A stretch of 64,000 nt of DNA from the NCBI GenBank assembly GCA_036250225.1, contig JAPZLL010000012.1, positions 434,001 through 498,000 on the forward strand, written 5' to 3'. Position numbers and translations under genes: made by a program. This DNA comes from Cercophora sp. LCS_1. Taxonomy: Eukaryota > Ascomycota > Sordariomycetes > Sordariales > Lasiosphaeriaceae. The first letter of the stretch is position 1. Each line of letters starts with the position of its first letter. A model generated the notes under the pieces. That model saw only the letters and a list, made by a program, of their open reading frames with translations. It had not been told where the DNA came from and searched no databases. This document shows, one piece after another, positions 54,087 through 64,000 of this stretch.

Positions 54087-56957
54087 TTACTCCTCGACTG
54101 GAGCGGGATGCTGGCTCTTCTCAAAATGGCCAATCGGTTTCGCGTGTGCAATCTTCAGCCACTCGCCATTGAAGGCGTTGACCAGCCAGTTGACCAGCTC
54201 TGTGCCAAGGTTAGCGGCTGCTTCTTTCAACTCTGACTTATTCAAAAGTGACTTACTGTCATACACGACCCGGTTCGCATTGTGGAACCGAATACCGTGA
54301 TCACTGTCAGGGAAGACATGGACGTCGTAATTCTCCACTCCCGCCAGGTCGAGATTGTCCAGGAACACCATCGAGTTCTGCATGTGCACATTGTCGTCCG
54401 CAACGCCGTGCATCAGAAGGAACCGGACATTGTCTGCCAGGGCTGAAGTATTGCTGATCGCACTCCGCTGGTAACCTTCTGGATTCATCTGGGGCGTAAG
54501 CATGTACCGTTCGGTGTAAATGCTGTCGTAGAACCGCCAGTCCGTCACCGGTGCCACTGCCATGCCGTAGCTGAATGTTCGCCCGCCGTCTTGTTCGAGC
54601 GTCTTGAGCGTGGTAAAGCCGCCAAAACTCCATCCCCAGATCGCAATTCGTGACTCGTCAACATACTTCTTTGCCGCCCAGATCTCGGCCGCGGCAATCT
54701 GGTCGTGAGACTCCCAGTGCCCAAGGTCTCCGCGCGTAAGGACGCGGTTCTTGCGACCAATGAAGCCGGTGCCACGGCCATCAACGGTGACGCAAATGTA
54801 GCCAAGCCCAGCTGCAATGTAGGACTGAAAGTCTACGTTGAAGCGCTTGTCGACAGACTGCGAGCCCGGGCCGCTGTATTGTTGGAAGAGCACTGGATAC
54901 CTCTTCTTTTCGTCAAAGTGAGGTGGGCGGCGCTCGACGTAATTGAGCTCAACACCGTCAACGTTGATGGTACCGTAGATCTTTATGGGCAGCTCGTGCC
55001 TCCTGGCATTTTCGGCCAGCGCCTCGTTGGTCTCCACAGAGTATTCATACTTGCTGGGATTGCTCGGGGTGCTGATCACCTTCTGCCAGGGGATACCGGG
55101 GCCGTTGTAGGACAGCAGGGCGTACCCAGCCCCAGTAGAGAACGAAACGCCGTAGTAGCCCTCGACCGTAGTATCTGTTACCGGTGCAAGGTCCTTTCCG
55201 CTGAGCTTGACCTGGTAAACATGTCGTTGGATGGAAGATTCTTTTGTCGCGACAAAGTAGACAATATTTCTGCGCAAGTCAATGGCTTTCGGCCCGCCGA
55301 CAACCTCCCATGACCCAGAGGTGAGCATGATGGGCTGCGGGTTGTCCAGGGGCGTGAAATAAGCCAGATGGTCTGCGTCGTCATGTATCACCATGTCGAT
55401 ATAGCCATCCTCGGCGCGACCCTTAGAGGCATCTGCCGGGATGTAGATGGCGTTGTGGATCTCGAACCAACCACCATCGATGGCCTTAACATTGACATTC
55501 CTGACTGCTCGTCCCGTACGTGCGCTCACGTCTACCAGAACAACACGCATGTTGTCGCTGACTCTGTTCGTTTCCTTGACGAGAACCTTGTGGCCAGCCC
55601 ATGTCACGTCCGTGATGAGGCGGTCCTCATCCTCAAAGCCGCCAGTGATATCGACCGAGAAGACATCGCCCTGAACCACATCGTAAAACTTGAGGTTTAC
55701 GATGGGGTTGTGAGCGCCAGCCTTGGGATATTTGATGAGCTGAACCTCAGGGTAAGCCTCCTCACCCTCTTTCGGTTCAACGCCACTTGGCCTCGAGGCA
55801 AAGTACTGGAGAGTGTAGTCGGGGACACCAGTCTCATTGGTACGGAGGAAGGCGATGAAATTGCCGTCGTTAGACCACCAAGTAGCGCTGGGTCCGGAGA
55901 AGACCTCCTCTTCATAGACCCAGTCTGGAATTCCGTTGAAGACCTCAGGACTGCCGTCAGTCGTGATCTGGATGACCGCGTCATACCCAACACGCCGCAA
56001 CCACATATTGTTGTCCTTGGTGTAGACGATAGAATCACTAGTCGGGCTCCAGGACGCAAGCTGTAGTCGAGCATCGGGCTCACCAGGGACGAGCGGCTCA
56101 GCCGTCTGCTTCTTGACGTTGAAGATCCAGTACACAGCGTAGACAGAGTGGCGCCAGTTGGATTGCACATCAGTAGCAATCAGAACCCACTGGAGATCCT
56201 TGCTGGGCGTCACCCTATCAGGCACATACATCCTCCCGTTGTACTCGAAGAGACGCGCCTTGATCAATGTCTTGCTGCTCTGCACATCGACAAGGCCTTT
56301 GTTGCCAGCATCATCGGCATTTTGTTTCCGAACATCCTCGACCACAAGATAGTCTTTCCCGGCGCCGGCTCTTTCCAGTAGGAGGCCGTCTTCGCCGTCT
56401 GCACCGGCGATCCAGCTGATTCCGTGTCTCTGAGGATACCACATTCCATTCATGACCTGGTCCAGAGTGACCTGCTTTCCGTTTCCTCGATAGACCGTTG
56501 CCTGGGGGTCATGCTCAATTCCGGAAGCGGGCTTGTAGGACTTGGTTGTAATGTAAACGAAGAGGCCGATTACCCATGATGCCACCAAGAAAGCGGAGAG
56601 TATGATGAGGACTCTCTTCATACTCCGGTCCATCCGCTTGGAGCCGGCGGGGCTGCTGGCGTCGGCGCGGGAGGCATTGCCGTTGCCGAGGAATGGCCCC
56701 GTCTCAAGGTCATCGTTGAGAGGGTCGTCTTGGAGCGGATCGCTGTCATCGGCATGGTCGCGGGCCTCCTTCTCGGCGAGGCGCTCCTCGATGCGCTCGA
56801 AGACGAGACTTGTGGTGGAGACGGAAGAATCGGTTTCGTGCGACATCCTGCCTCCGTCGGGACTTGTGCTCCTGTTACGACGACTCGGATGAGAAGCGAG
56901 AGGGTCGTCGGAGTACGGGGCGGGAGCCATCGTGGGACGGCCCCGATTGCTGTGCAT
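54087..56957 (-). CDS. dapB: Dipeptidyl aminopeptidase, vacuolar-membrane DapB type (S9B)
   Basis: S9B peptidases remove X-Pro/X-Ala dipeptides; DapB-type enzymes are type II membrane proteins of the vacuole or Golgi. Exons 56957..54257 and 54199..54087 give 937 residues. A cytoplasmic tail precedes one membrane anchor (VLIILSAFLVASWVIGLFVYI, about 115-135), a beta-propeller and the alpha/beta-hydrolase domain. The catalytic triad is Ser777 (GWSFGG), Asp854 (GVADDNVH) and His887 (DSDHG). Propeller Glu pair DWVYEEEVF for N-terminus recognition is present. The 57-nt intron (GTAAGT, GCTAAC, CACAG) is in frame; splicing gives VVYDKLVNWLVNAFNG, as in relatives, whereas retention inserts 19 residues. 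Met at 56930 (MAPAPYSDD) is an alternative start. Confidence 0.92.
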   Translation of the reverse strand: MHSNRGRPTMAPAPYSDDPLASHPSRRNRSTSPDGGRMSHETDSSVSTTSLVFERIEERLAEKEARDHADDSDPLQDDPLNDDLETGPFLGNGNASRADASSPAGSKRMDRSMKRVLIILSAFLVASWVIGLFVYITTKSYKPASGIEHDPQATVYRGNGKQVTLDQVMNGMWYPQRHGISWIAGADGEDGLLLERAGAGKDYLVVEDVRKQNADDAGNKGLVDVQSSKTLIKARLFEYNGRMYVPDRVTPSKDLQWVLIATDVQSNWRHSVYAVYWIFNVKKQTAEPLVPGEPDARLQLASWSPTSDSIVYTKDNNMWLRRVGYDAVIQITTDGSPEVFNGIPDWVYEEEVFSGPSATWWSNDGNFIAFLRTNETGVPDYTLQYFASRPSGVEPKEGEEAYPEVQLIKYPKAGAHNPIVNLKFYDVVQGDVFSVDITGGFEDEDRLITDVTWAGHKVLVKETNRVSDNMRVVLVDVSARTGRAVRNVNVKAIDGGWFEIHNAIYIPADASKGRAEDGYIDMVIHDDADHLAYFTPLDNPQPIMLTSGSWEVVGGPKAIDLRRNIVYFVATKESSIQRHVYQVKLSGKDLAPVTDTTVEGYYGVSFSTGAGYALLSYNGPGIPWQKVISTPSNPSKYEYSVETNEALAENARRHELPIKIYGTINVDGVELNYVERRPPHFDEKKRYPVLFQQYSGPGSQSVDKRFNVDFQSYIAAGLGYICVTVDGRGTGFIGRKNRVLTRGDLGHWESHDQIAAAEIWAAKKYVDESRIAIWGWSFGGFTTLKTLEQDGGRTFSYGMAVAPVTDWRFYDSIYTERYMLTPQMNPEGYQRSAISNTSALADNVRFLLMHGVADDNVHMQNSMVFLDNLDLAGVENYDVHVFPDSDHGIRFHNANRVVYDSKSLLNKSELKEAAANLGTELVNWLVNAFNGEWLKIAHAKPIGHFEKSQHPAPVEE

Positions 56958-57613
56958 CGTCGGACGGGTGGACCCCGTGCCGGAAAGGGGAAATGGAAGC
57001 TATGATGAGGTACAAGTGTCTAGAACAGCGTGTGGTCTTTGTCACGAACACAATGGAAGCATAATTGATTGGGTGGTTGCCGGCTATTCAGACACGTTTT
57101 GGGAGGTTGACGATCAGCCGCCGAGCGCTGTCTTTCAGCGGCGCAACCGCGTTTCAGGGTCCAGCACTAGTAACCCTAACCCTTCTCAGGGGATCATCCC
57201 GCCTGCTGAATCGTCACAGCTTCACAACTCTCACTTGAGGTTCAACTGACAAGAACGGGAGCAGAGAAGCACCAACTGGTAGTTGCGATGCGGCCCTTCA
57301 GAGTCTGGTTGGACGCGAAACTCCAGTGTGTTCTGCGGCCCGCATCCGTTGCTTGAAACGGGTCGAAACATCGTCAGCCGCTCAATGCTCCCCACCAGCG
57401 GCCCCAAAACGGGCCAACAGCTCACAAGCTCACTGCTATTCCGCGCACTGGTCCAGGATACTACTATGTACGTTTTCAGAATGTGGCGTTTGTTGAACCA
57501 ATCGCTCTCCCCTCGGAGTATCGCAATGCATGACCAGGCACACATCATGGGGGCGTGCGAGAACCGCGCTTTCCTCATCTCCCTCACTTTGCTCTTCGCT
57601 TGAACGACAAGCT
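56958..57613. promoter_or_regulatory. Divergent promoter region dapB / 2H phosphoesterase with telomere-repeat box
   Basis: About 650 bases between two divergent starts. The box AACCCTAACCCTT lies at 57172-57184, without the TATCACG extension seen at the two other copies. Confidence 0.5.
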
Positions 57614-58363
57614 ATGCGAGACTTCCTACGAGCCCCCTTCAAGGCGCAAAAGCCTGCATCCAGCTTCCACGTCATGAATCATCCTGCATATCCAATTGGT
57701 GTGCCCTTAAAGTTCGACCCAAATGGCAATGTGCAGCGGTTCCCGGGCAACACCATCATCTCTCATCTCTCTCTATCCGACCCCCTCTACTCTTCGCTTC
57801 TCGAACTCCATGCTAAGCTCTCCGACTGTGCCCTTTCTCATCTCTTTACCCTCCTACCACCGGAAAGCTGGCACATGACTGTCTTCGAAGGGGTCTGTGA
57901 CCGAGTCCGTCATCCAGGCCACTGGCCACTGACAGTCCCGCGAGATGCGCCCCTTGAGGAGTGCACTACACTCTTCGCCACAAGGCTCAAGGAGTTTGAG
58001 CTAGGCGAGGATGGTAAACCTCCCTATCGACTCACAGCGGTTGGCTTCAGCTCCTTCGGTGTCGGTATCGGTGTCAAGTTGAGGCTGCGAACACCAGAGG
58101 AAGAGGCAAGGTTTAGGGGGTTGAGGAACCGACTTGCCGATACGCTACAGATCAGGCATGCGCATCACGATCATTACGAGCTACACTTGAGTTTGGCTTA
58201 TTTTCTGAGGCATTTGGATGAGAATCAGAAGAAGGAGTTGGCCGAACTACTGTGGAAACATTTTGAGGGTATGCCCAAGGACTTTGAGTTGGGGGCGCCC
58301 GAGTTTTGCGTTTTCGAGAACATGTTCAAGTTCGAGAGGCAGTTCTATCTGGGTCAGGAATAG
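57614..58363 (+). CDS. 2H phosphoesterase-like protein (DUF1868 type)
   Basis: The intronless frame gives 249 residues from MRDFLRAPFK. Two HxT/S motifs define the 2H fold: HMTVFEG (about 95-101) and HLSLAY (about 195-200), each preceded by a hydrophobic strand (ESWHMTVF, HYELHLSLAY). The N-terminus FDPNGNVQRFPGNTIISHL and the later LTAVGFSSFGVGIGVKLRL match DUF1868 proteins, related to RNA ligase-like and 2',3'-cyclic phosphodiesterases. Both catalytic histidines are present, so activity on a cyclic or nucleotide phosphoester is likely; the substrate is unknown. The frame is open upstream, with another ATG at 57530; the chosen ATG is the first that avoids leader-like text. Confidence 0.85.
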   Translation: MRDFLRAPFKAQKPASSFHVMNHPAYPIGVPLKFDPNGNVQRFPGNTIISHLSLSDPLYSSLLELHAKLSDCALSHLFTLLPPESWHMTVFEGVCDRVRHPGHWPLTVPRDAPLEECTTLFATRLKEFELGEDGKPPYRLTAVGFSSFGVGIGVKLRLRTPEEEARFRGLRNRLADTLQIRHAHHDHYELHLSLAYFLRHLDENQKKELAELLWKHFEGMPKDFELGAPEFCVFENMFKFERQFYLGQE

Positions 58364-59670
58364 GGGTTTGAGGATAGGAAGTTCCACCATGATCCCTGGA
58401 AGGACCCCCTCTTTCCCCGCGATCTCTGGGGAATGATCTCGCCAGGAACGGGAGGGCCAGGAAGTGCGATGGAGACTGAGGCCACCACATGATAACGTGC
58501 TGCGACCAACACCGATGTGCTGCCTCCGTGTCTCCAGTGTCCTCACGAGAATGCCGTGCAAACAGCCCAACAGGCGTCAAGCCGTGACATCCCCCGCGTG
58601 CATGCCCACGTCCCAGGCCACGACCAGTCGTGAGGCCAGTTTGGCGGTCGGAAATTGCATCAAGGCCGCCATGCTAATGAGAATGTGGCGTCGGACGGGA
58701 AAACAGCCGCTCCGCCGCAGGCCGCAATGCGAGCATAACAAGATCGTTGTTCCTACGGATGGAATGCGTATCCGGATCCCGGTGGCTGCATCAGATGGCT
58801 AGCCCTGGCGTTGACTTGACCGACCCGCCAGAGCTCGGCCTCGCACTCAGCCTTCCACGTTGGGAGGGAAAGTTTCCTCTCCTGGAAAGCTGGTCCATGT
58901 CGGGTAAAATCGATTGGGTCTCATAGCGCGGCGCCAGAGACAGCCTTGCGGGGTGTGAAACGGCCTTGCCCCTGCAGCCTTGCCATCACGCAAAAGCAGA
59001 AATCATGTGGTTGGTGAAAGAGTCGCGGTAATCTGATGCGAGTGTCGACGACCTAAAACTAGGTGGCGTCCTATCGAGGCGGAGCATCCTCTGTGATCCG
59101 TTCTGTCGGGTCGCTGCCTTCCAATGGGAGCCCGGCTACTAAGCGCCAACCGCGCATACGGGGCACCCCAAACGTGGTGTAAGAGACGGGACTTATAGTT
59201 CATAGTAGCAAAAGGTGCATTTTGGGGGCCTTTTTCTTCTTCTGATGGAGGTGTGTCTGTGCCGCCGATAGATCCGTTCAAAACGGGCGGACTCCAGTTG
59301 TGTCGCGTGTGGGAGCGACATTACCGCGCGCCATGCTCGGGTGTGGAGAGCTCACTTCAAATCTTCTCAATGGCTCGAGAAGCAGATATTGAATGGGAGG
59401 GAACGGGGAGTTACCCCTGTCCCTGCGTTGGTTGTGAACTGCCCGGTCGCGATTTCAGGCCCAGGCCGAACAGCTCCCCCTGTCGAGGGAGCTCACTGGT
59501 GGTGATGTACCTAGGTATGTATCGCAGGATACATATATATTCCGTACACTAGACTCGCATCTCTTCGTCGAATCAACACACACCGCAACCCAGTGATCGT
59601 CCAGTGCTTATAACCTAGAGATCAGTGAGCATCGTCAGCATCCGCAACCACCACCAACATCACCACCACC
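58364..59670. other. 1.3-kb intergenic region
   Basis: This lies between two plus-strand genes and includes the promoter of the next gene. A 112-codon open frame at 58464 lacks protein-like features. No repeats were noted other than an ATATAT run near 59532. Confidence 0.5.
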
Positions 59671-61241
59671 ATGGAGGGCTTTGGAATCACCCACTCCCTC
59701 ACTATTCTTACCCGCTCCAGCCAAACAAAGGAACCGCAAAGCTCACACGAATCCTCACTCGAGAGACGCCCATCCCTTCTCTCAACCGAGGAAAACATGC
59801 CGACCGAAGCCACCAATCCCGTCCCGTCAACGAGAAGAGATTCATTCTTCAGACGGAGCCCTATGCCTTCGCTCCCCTCCACACCACCGCCAGATGAGGA
59901 GGCGTCTAGCCAGATCCATCTCATCAGTGGGGTTGGCGAGCTATTCCCACTCACACTGCCATCACGAGAGTCGTCATTGACGCTAGGAAGCGAATGCGCC
60001 TCCAATGCCTCACTGACGACACCGACTCATCATTCGGATTCCGAGGACGGCGACGCTGACGACGAGGACCTTCTCGAGACACCAAAGGCTGAAGAGAAAC
60101 ATCGTTTCCCGGCAGCGATCGAGACTCCCCTACGACCGATCCCAGCAAGGGACTGCATTGTTGTCCAAATGCCACCCCTGACGCCGAGTCCATCACCGCG
60201 CCGCATGAAACGAGGTTCAAGTCCCCCATCAACGCCCCGTCCACACAAGCGTCCAAGGCTTGTCACCCCAAATGCTCCTGCAGGATCACGATCCTCCTTC
60301 GGTCAGGCGAAACCGCACACAACAGAGTTAGGGGGAGCTAGTTTCCTGAACCAACGGTGGCGGTGGCTCAATGATGCTGAAATGAGTCCATTGGAGTTTG
60401 GCGAGGCGGCAATGATCAAGAGTAACGGTTTGTACCAGACATAATATATCAAGTCTCTACTGACCAGTGACGACAGGGTTTGCCCGCCGTGCTAAGTCTC
60501 TCCCAGACTTGGGGAGCTCGGCCTTGGATGAAAGTAATAGAACGCCGAGTCCTGCTCCACAAATACAGGACCTCTCTCATGAAGATCAGCTCCAGATTCG
60601 AATAGAGTGGTTCACCGAGGGGGAGATCGAAGCCCAGCTTTCTAACCTCCTAGCTTCATATCGAGGATTTTATCTGGACTCCGAGGTATCCGGTAACGAC
60701 AAGGGAACTCGATACGACGCAGGGGATGCGCGAGCCGCTCGGCTCACCTTCAAGGCCATCTTCGAAAACAGACTGAACTCAGCCGAGGACGAAGGTGTCT
60801 TGCTCCAAGAGGAAGAAGAAGATGTCATGAACTTGTTCATGATGTGGGTGAGAGAGATGCAGGTCCCGGATTGTGAAAAGATTGAGAACTTTCCCAATGT
60901 TGAGGTGTGCTTGGATCGACTGGATGAGTTGGCCGCCGCGCCTGGCTCAGGGGATATGGATGCTGCGCGCCCTTTCCTGCGCAGGATTGTGTAAGTAGTG
61001 ACACCCATCGTTGGAGACCTGTCCCTAACCTGACAGATTGTCGCTGAACCCTGGAGCCCAAAGTATCCTGGGTGAGGCTCCTGAGATTCGTGGTCTTGGG
61101 TGGCCCACCCGAAGGCCTGGAGGTGCACTCGTGTGGGAGTTTGAGAGACTGTCTTGTGACCTGGAGAGATCCGAAGCCGCAGAGTTATTGATCGACCGGG
61201 ATCACTGCAGCGTCGATTTTTCGGTGGTCGTGGATGAGTGA
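59671..61241 (+). CDS. Uncharacterised three-exon fungal protein
   Basis: Exons 59671..60427, 60477..60990 and 61037..61241 join in frame to 491 residues. The introns are 49 and 46 nt (GTTTGT...GACAG and GTAAGT...GACAG with CTAAC/CTGAC-like branches). Residues 1-230 are disordered and Ser/Pro-rich, with TPPPDE, an acidic EDGDADDEDLLE patch and the nuclear-localisation-like RPHKRPRL. The remaining part looks helical and folded: QLQIRIEWFTEGEIEAQLSNLL, DARAARLTFKAIFENRLNS, EDVMNLFMMWVREMQV, and a final LIDRDHCSVDFSVVVDE. No domain is recognised. A nuclear regulatory role would fit the composition but is inference. The start MEGFGITHSLT has an ACCATGG context. Confidence 0.78.
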
Positions 61242-62030
61242 TTGGGTTCTCATGGCTGCTACTAGGGAAGGAACGACCCCAAGAATGCAATATCTTCAGG
61301 AACGAGTTCCGTTGATGAACAAGACTGAATGATGTGCCGTCTTGACGAGATATCGACGCAACCGAGACTCACGATAGAAATAAAGTTGTTCGTAGCGCGA
61401 TCATGTACGCCAAAAATGGCCACCACATTCACTGTTAGACATTTCGTGGATGTTGGGAACGGTTTTATGGGGTTGGTATCCAGGTTGCCTCTGGTGACGA
61501 GATGAGATGGGGACGAGATTGACTGAGAAGCCAATTCGTCCCAAGAGGCAAATGGCCAGAGCTCCTCGCTCTCGGGATTACCCGGGAGGCGTGCCGAGAG
61601 CTTGCAACCAGGGGTGAAAGGACTGCGAAGTGGAATTGAGAATACCCGATAAAATGTGATCTTTGAGGAAGGCCGTTGAAGCCAGCAGGAGCTCTGAGGG
61701 AAATGAACAACCGTAAATCCCCGAAGTGCAGAGGTCCAGGTTAGGCGCTGTAACTGCTCCTGTTTTGACGTGCCAGCGGCCAATGCCGTGGAGACGGTCG
61801 GGACGGGAAACTGGAGTTCGCAAAATTCTCGGCTGAATATGATTGGCCAAGATTGAGCTTGGACTCCACGCTTCGCCCGTCGACCAAGGCCAACGAACCC
61901 TTCCTCGACAATTTTCCTCACGTTTGGACCTCCAACTTCATCAACCTCCGTCTTAATCTCCCCTCCACGCAATTGCATCTGGCTGCAATTGCTTTCCTCC
62001 ACATCCAGTCACCTCCTGACGCCTTCCAAG
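61242..62030. promoter_or_regulatory. Promoter and leader region of ATP synthase alpha
   Basis: About 790 bases upstream of atp-1. The last 150 bases are C-rich on the plus strand, typical for a highly expressed fungal gene leader. A long minus-strand open frame (61262-62002) overlaps this region but has no domain and is judged spurious. Confidence 0.5.
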
Positions 62031-64000
62031 ATGTTCCGGAACGCCCTTAGACAGAGCACGCGCGCCGTCGGCGCCATCTCTGCCTCGAGCAGAGTCGCCG
62101 TGGTGAGTCCACCTCCGCCCGCCCGACCCGATCTCAATTCCGTCCTGCGCCGCTCGAAACCCATCTCAATGGGCCCCTAGGATGTTCAGGAAGCTCAATT
62201 GAGCTTTTTTGAGCGGCGCGACGTGTTTGGGCGAGCAACGGTAGCTTGTCCGGGAGCTGTCGAATTTTGCTCACTGTTTGGCGCTGTCTGTCGGAGTCTC
62301 GGCTAGGCTAACATCCTGTCCTGCAGCGAAATGCCGCACCCAGCGTCTCCGCCCTCCAAACCCGCACATACGCCGCCGAAGCGAAGGCATCACCAACTGA
62401 GGTGTCTTCCATCCTCGAGCAGCGAATCCGTGGTGTTCAGGAGGAGTCCAACCTTGCTGAGACCGGTCGCGTCCTTTCCGTCGGGTATGTGCCATTCGCC
62501 AGGAGTCTTGGCAGCAAGGGAGCTTCGCACCGACACCAAAAATTTCGACAACAACAAGCCAATTGAGCATCAGATATTATGGATTGCGAAGAGGAAGATG
62601 GATGCTAATGTTTCTGTCTCTACAGTGATGGTATCGCCCGTGTGCACGGCATGGCCAATGTCCAGGCTGAGGAGCTTGTCGAGTACGTCCGCCCAGTGTT
62701 CACCCGGATATCCGTGCATCAAGTCTAACAGGCTTCAGGTTCGCCTCTGGCGTCAAGGGCATGTGCATGAACCTCGAGGCCGGTCAGGTCGGTGTCGTGC
62801 TTTTCGGTTCTGATCGTCTCGTCAAGGAGGGTGAGACCGTCAAGCGTACCGGTGAAATTGTGAGTAGTTGAGGGATAGACACGTTGAAATCAGCTAACCC
62901 CGACAGGTCGATGTTCCCGTCGGCGTGGAGCTTCTCGGACGTGTCGTCGATGCCCTCGGCAACCCCATTGACGGCAAGGGCCCCCTCAACAACAAGGAGA
63001 GGCGCCGTGCTCAGCTCAAGGCCCCCGGCATTCTCCCCCGCCAGTCCGTCAACCAGCCCGTGCAGACCGGCCTCAAGTCCGTCGACGCCATGGTTCCCAT
63101 CGGCCGTGGTCAGCGTGAGCTGATTATCGGTGATCGTCAAACCGGCAAGACCGCTGTCGCTCTGGATGCCATGCTCAACCAGAAGCGCTGGAACGATGGC
63201 AACGACGAAACGACCAAGCTCTACTGCGTGTATGTCGCGGTCGGTCAGAAGCGTTCCACCGTCGCCCAGCTCGTCAAGACCCTCGAGGAGAACGATTGCA
63301 TGAAGTACTCCATCATCGTGGCAGCGACAGCATCTGAGGCTGCTCCCCTCCAATACCTTGCTCCTTTCACTGGTGTAAGTCACCCCTAACCCTTGAATTC
63401 CCAGTCCGGCAAGCCTCCGCAGCACGGACCAATGCTTAAATCCAAACCCCTAACCCTCCAACAAAAATGTCAACACCACACAACCATTCTCACCAACACC
63501 CTCCTCCTATCCCATCACGCCTCGCTTTAATTCCTTGAGGCCTGTACTATACTAACACTACAAGTAGGCAAGTATTGGCGAGGCCTTCCGTGATTCCGGA
63601 AAGCACTCGCTCGTTATCTACGATGATCTTTCCAAGCAGGCCGTCGCCTACCGTCAGATGTCGCTTCTCCTCCGTCGTCCCCCCGGCCGTGAGGCTTACC
63701 CCGGTGACGTCTTCTACCTCCACTCTCGTCTTCTTGAGCGTGCTGCCAAGTTGAACAAGACACATGGTGGTGGCTCCATGACTGCCCTTCCCATCATTGA
63801 GACCCAGGGTGGTGACGTGTCTGCCTACATTCCCACCAACGTCATTTCGATCACCGACGGCCAGATCTTCTTGGAGGCTGAGCTCTTCTACAAGGGTATC
63901 CGCCCCGCCATCAACGTCGGTCTCTCCGTGTCGCGTGTCGGTTCCGCTGCCCAGGTCAAGGCCATGAAGCAAGTCGCCGGTTCGCTCAAGCTTTTCTTGG
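62031..64000 (+). CDS. atp1: ATP synthase subunit alpha, mitochondrial (3' partial)
   Basis: This is the F1 alpha subunit of mitochondrial ATP synthase. Six exons are visible: 62031..62102, 62327..62484, 62626..62682, 62739..62859, 62907..63374 and 63568 to the window edge. The mitochondrial presequence is MFRNALRQSTRAVGAISASSRVA. The N-terminal beta-barrel follows (ARVHGMANVQAEELVEF, GVVLFGSDRLVKEG). The P-loop is GDRQTGKTA, followed by VYVAVGQKRSTVAQLVK and IYDDLSKQAVAYRQM. The text stops at GSLKLFL, so roughly 150 residues are missing. Exon phases fit; the acceptor of intron 3 is GCTTCAG before GTTCGCC. Intron 5 (193 nt) carries two CCCTAA-type boxes. Strong C-ending codon bias fits high expression. 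Confidence 0.96.

Noticed and set aside
61262..62002. 246-codon minus-strand open frame upstream of atp1
   Set aside because: No domain or compositional support; it covers the atp1 promoter and begins at the edge of the atp1 leader.

Overview
The window is nuclear DNA of a filamentous ascomycete. The evidence is short introns (about 49-105 nt, a few longer) with GT...AG ends and CTAAC/CTGAC branch motifs, fungal-specific families (2EXR, Zn2Cys6 factor, GH131, PXR1, DapB-type dipeptidyl aminopeptidase), an intron-containing tRNA-Met, and a dispersed 5S rRNA relic whose first 23 bases look like the Neurospora-type 5S start. Gene content and GC-rich, C-ending codons suggest a Sordariomycete, probably Sordariales; this is inference, and the species is not identified.

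Layout. 1-7.1 kb: the last exon of COX17, a small coiled-coil gene (-), pxr1 (+), a small multi-membrane protein (+) and a BTB-like protein (+). 7.1-13.3 kb: long non-coding stretches around one intronless gene carrying five RRxS sites. 13.3-22.6 kb: two large minus-strand regulators, a polyQ Zn2Cys6 transcription factor and a PX-PH-RhoGAP protein of Bem3 type. 22.6-33.5 kb: a gene-poor, accessory-looking stretch with tRNA-Gly, a proline-rich gene, a 5S relic, a fungal kinase-like gene, a frameshifted nuclease-like gene and tRNA-Met. 33.8-38.4 kb: an MFS transporter and a 2EXR protein. 38.4-42.2 kb: no supported gene. 42.2-47.6 kb: a thioredoxin-like/PITH protein, an SR-rich membrane protein, a Ser/Arg-rich charged protein and PRA1. 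49.7-53.5 kb: a small secreted protein, a GH131 glucanase and a YbjQ-like protein. 54-58.4 kb: DapB-type peptidase and a 2H phosphoesterase. 59.7-64 kb: an uncharacterised three-exon gene and the start of ATP synthase alpha (cut at the right edge).

The genes do not form a pathway cluster. Shared themes are mitochondrial function (COX17, ATP synthase alpha), polarity and trafficking (Bem3-like, PRA1, DapB) and secretion (GH131, small secreted protein). No complete transposon, CRISPR array or biosynthetic cluster was seen. The most unusual points are: the PRA1 stop codon directly abutting an ATG with the neighbouring frame lacking any upstream ATG; the kinase / broken nuclease pair beside a 5S relic; a telomere-repeat motif with a conserved extension found twice 21.5 kb apart; a start codon split by an intron; and a thioredoxin fold that has lost its CxxC.
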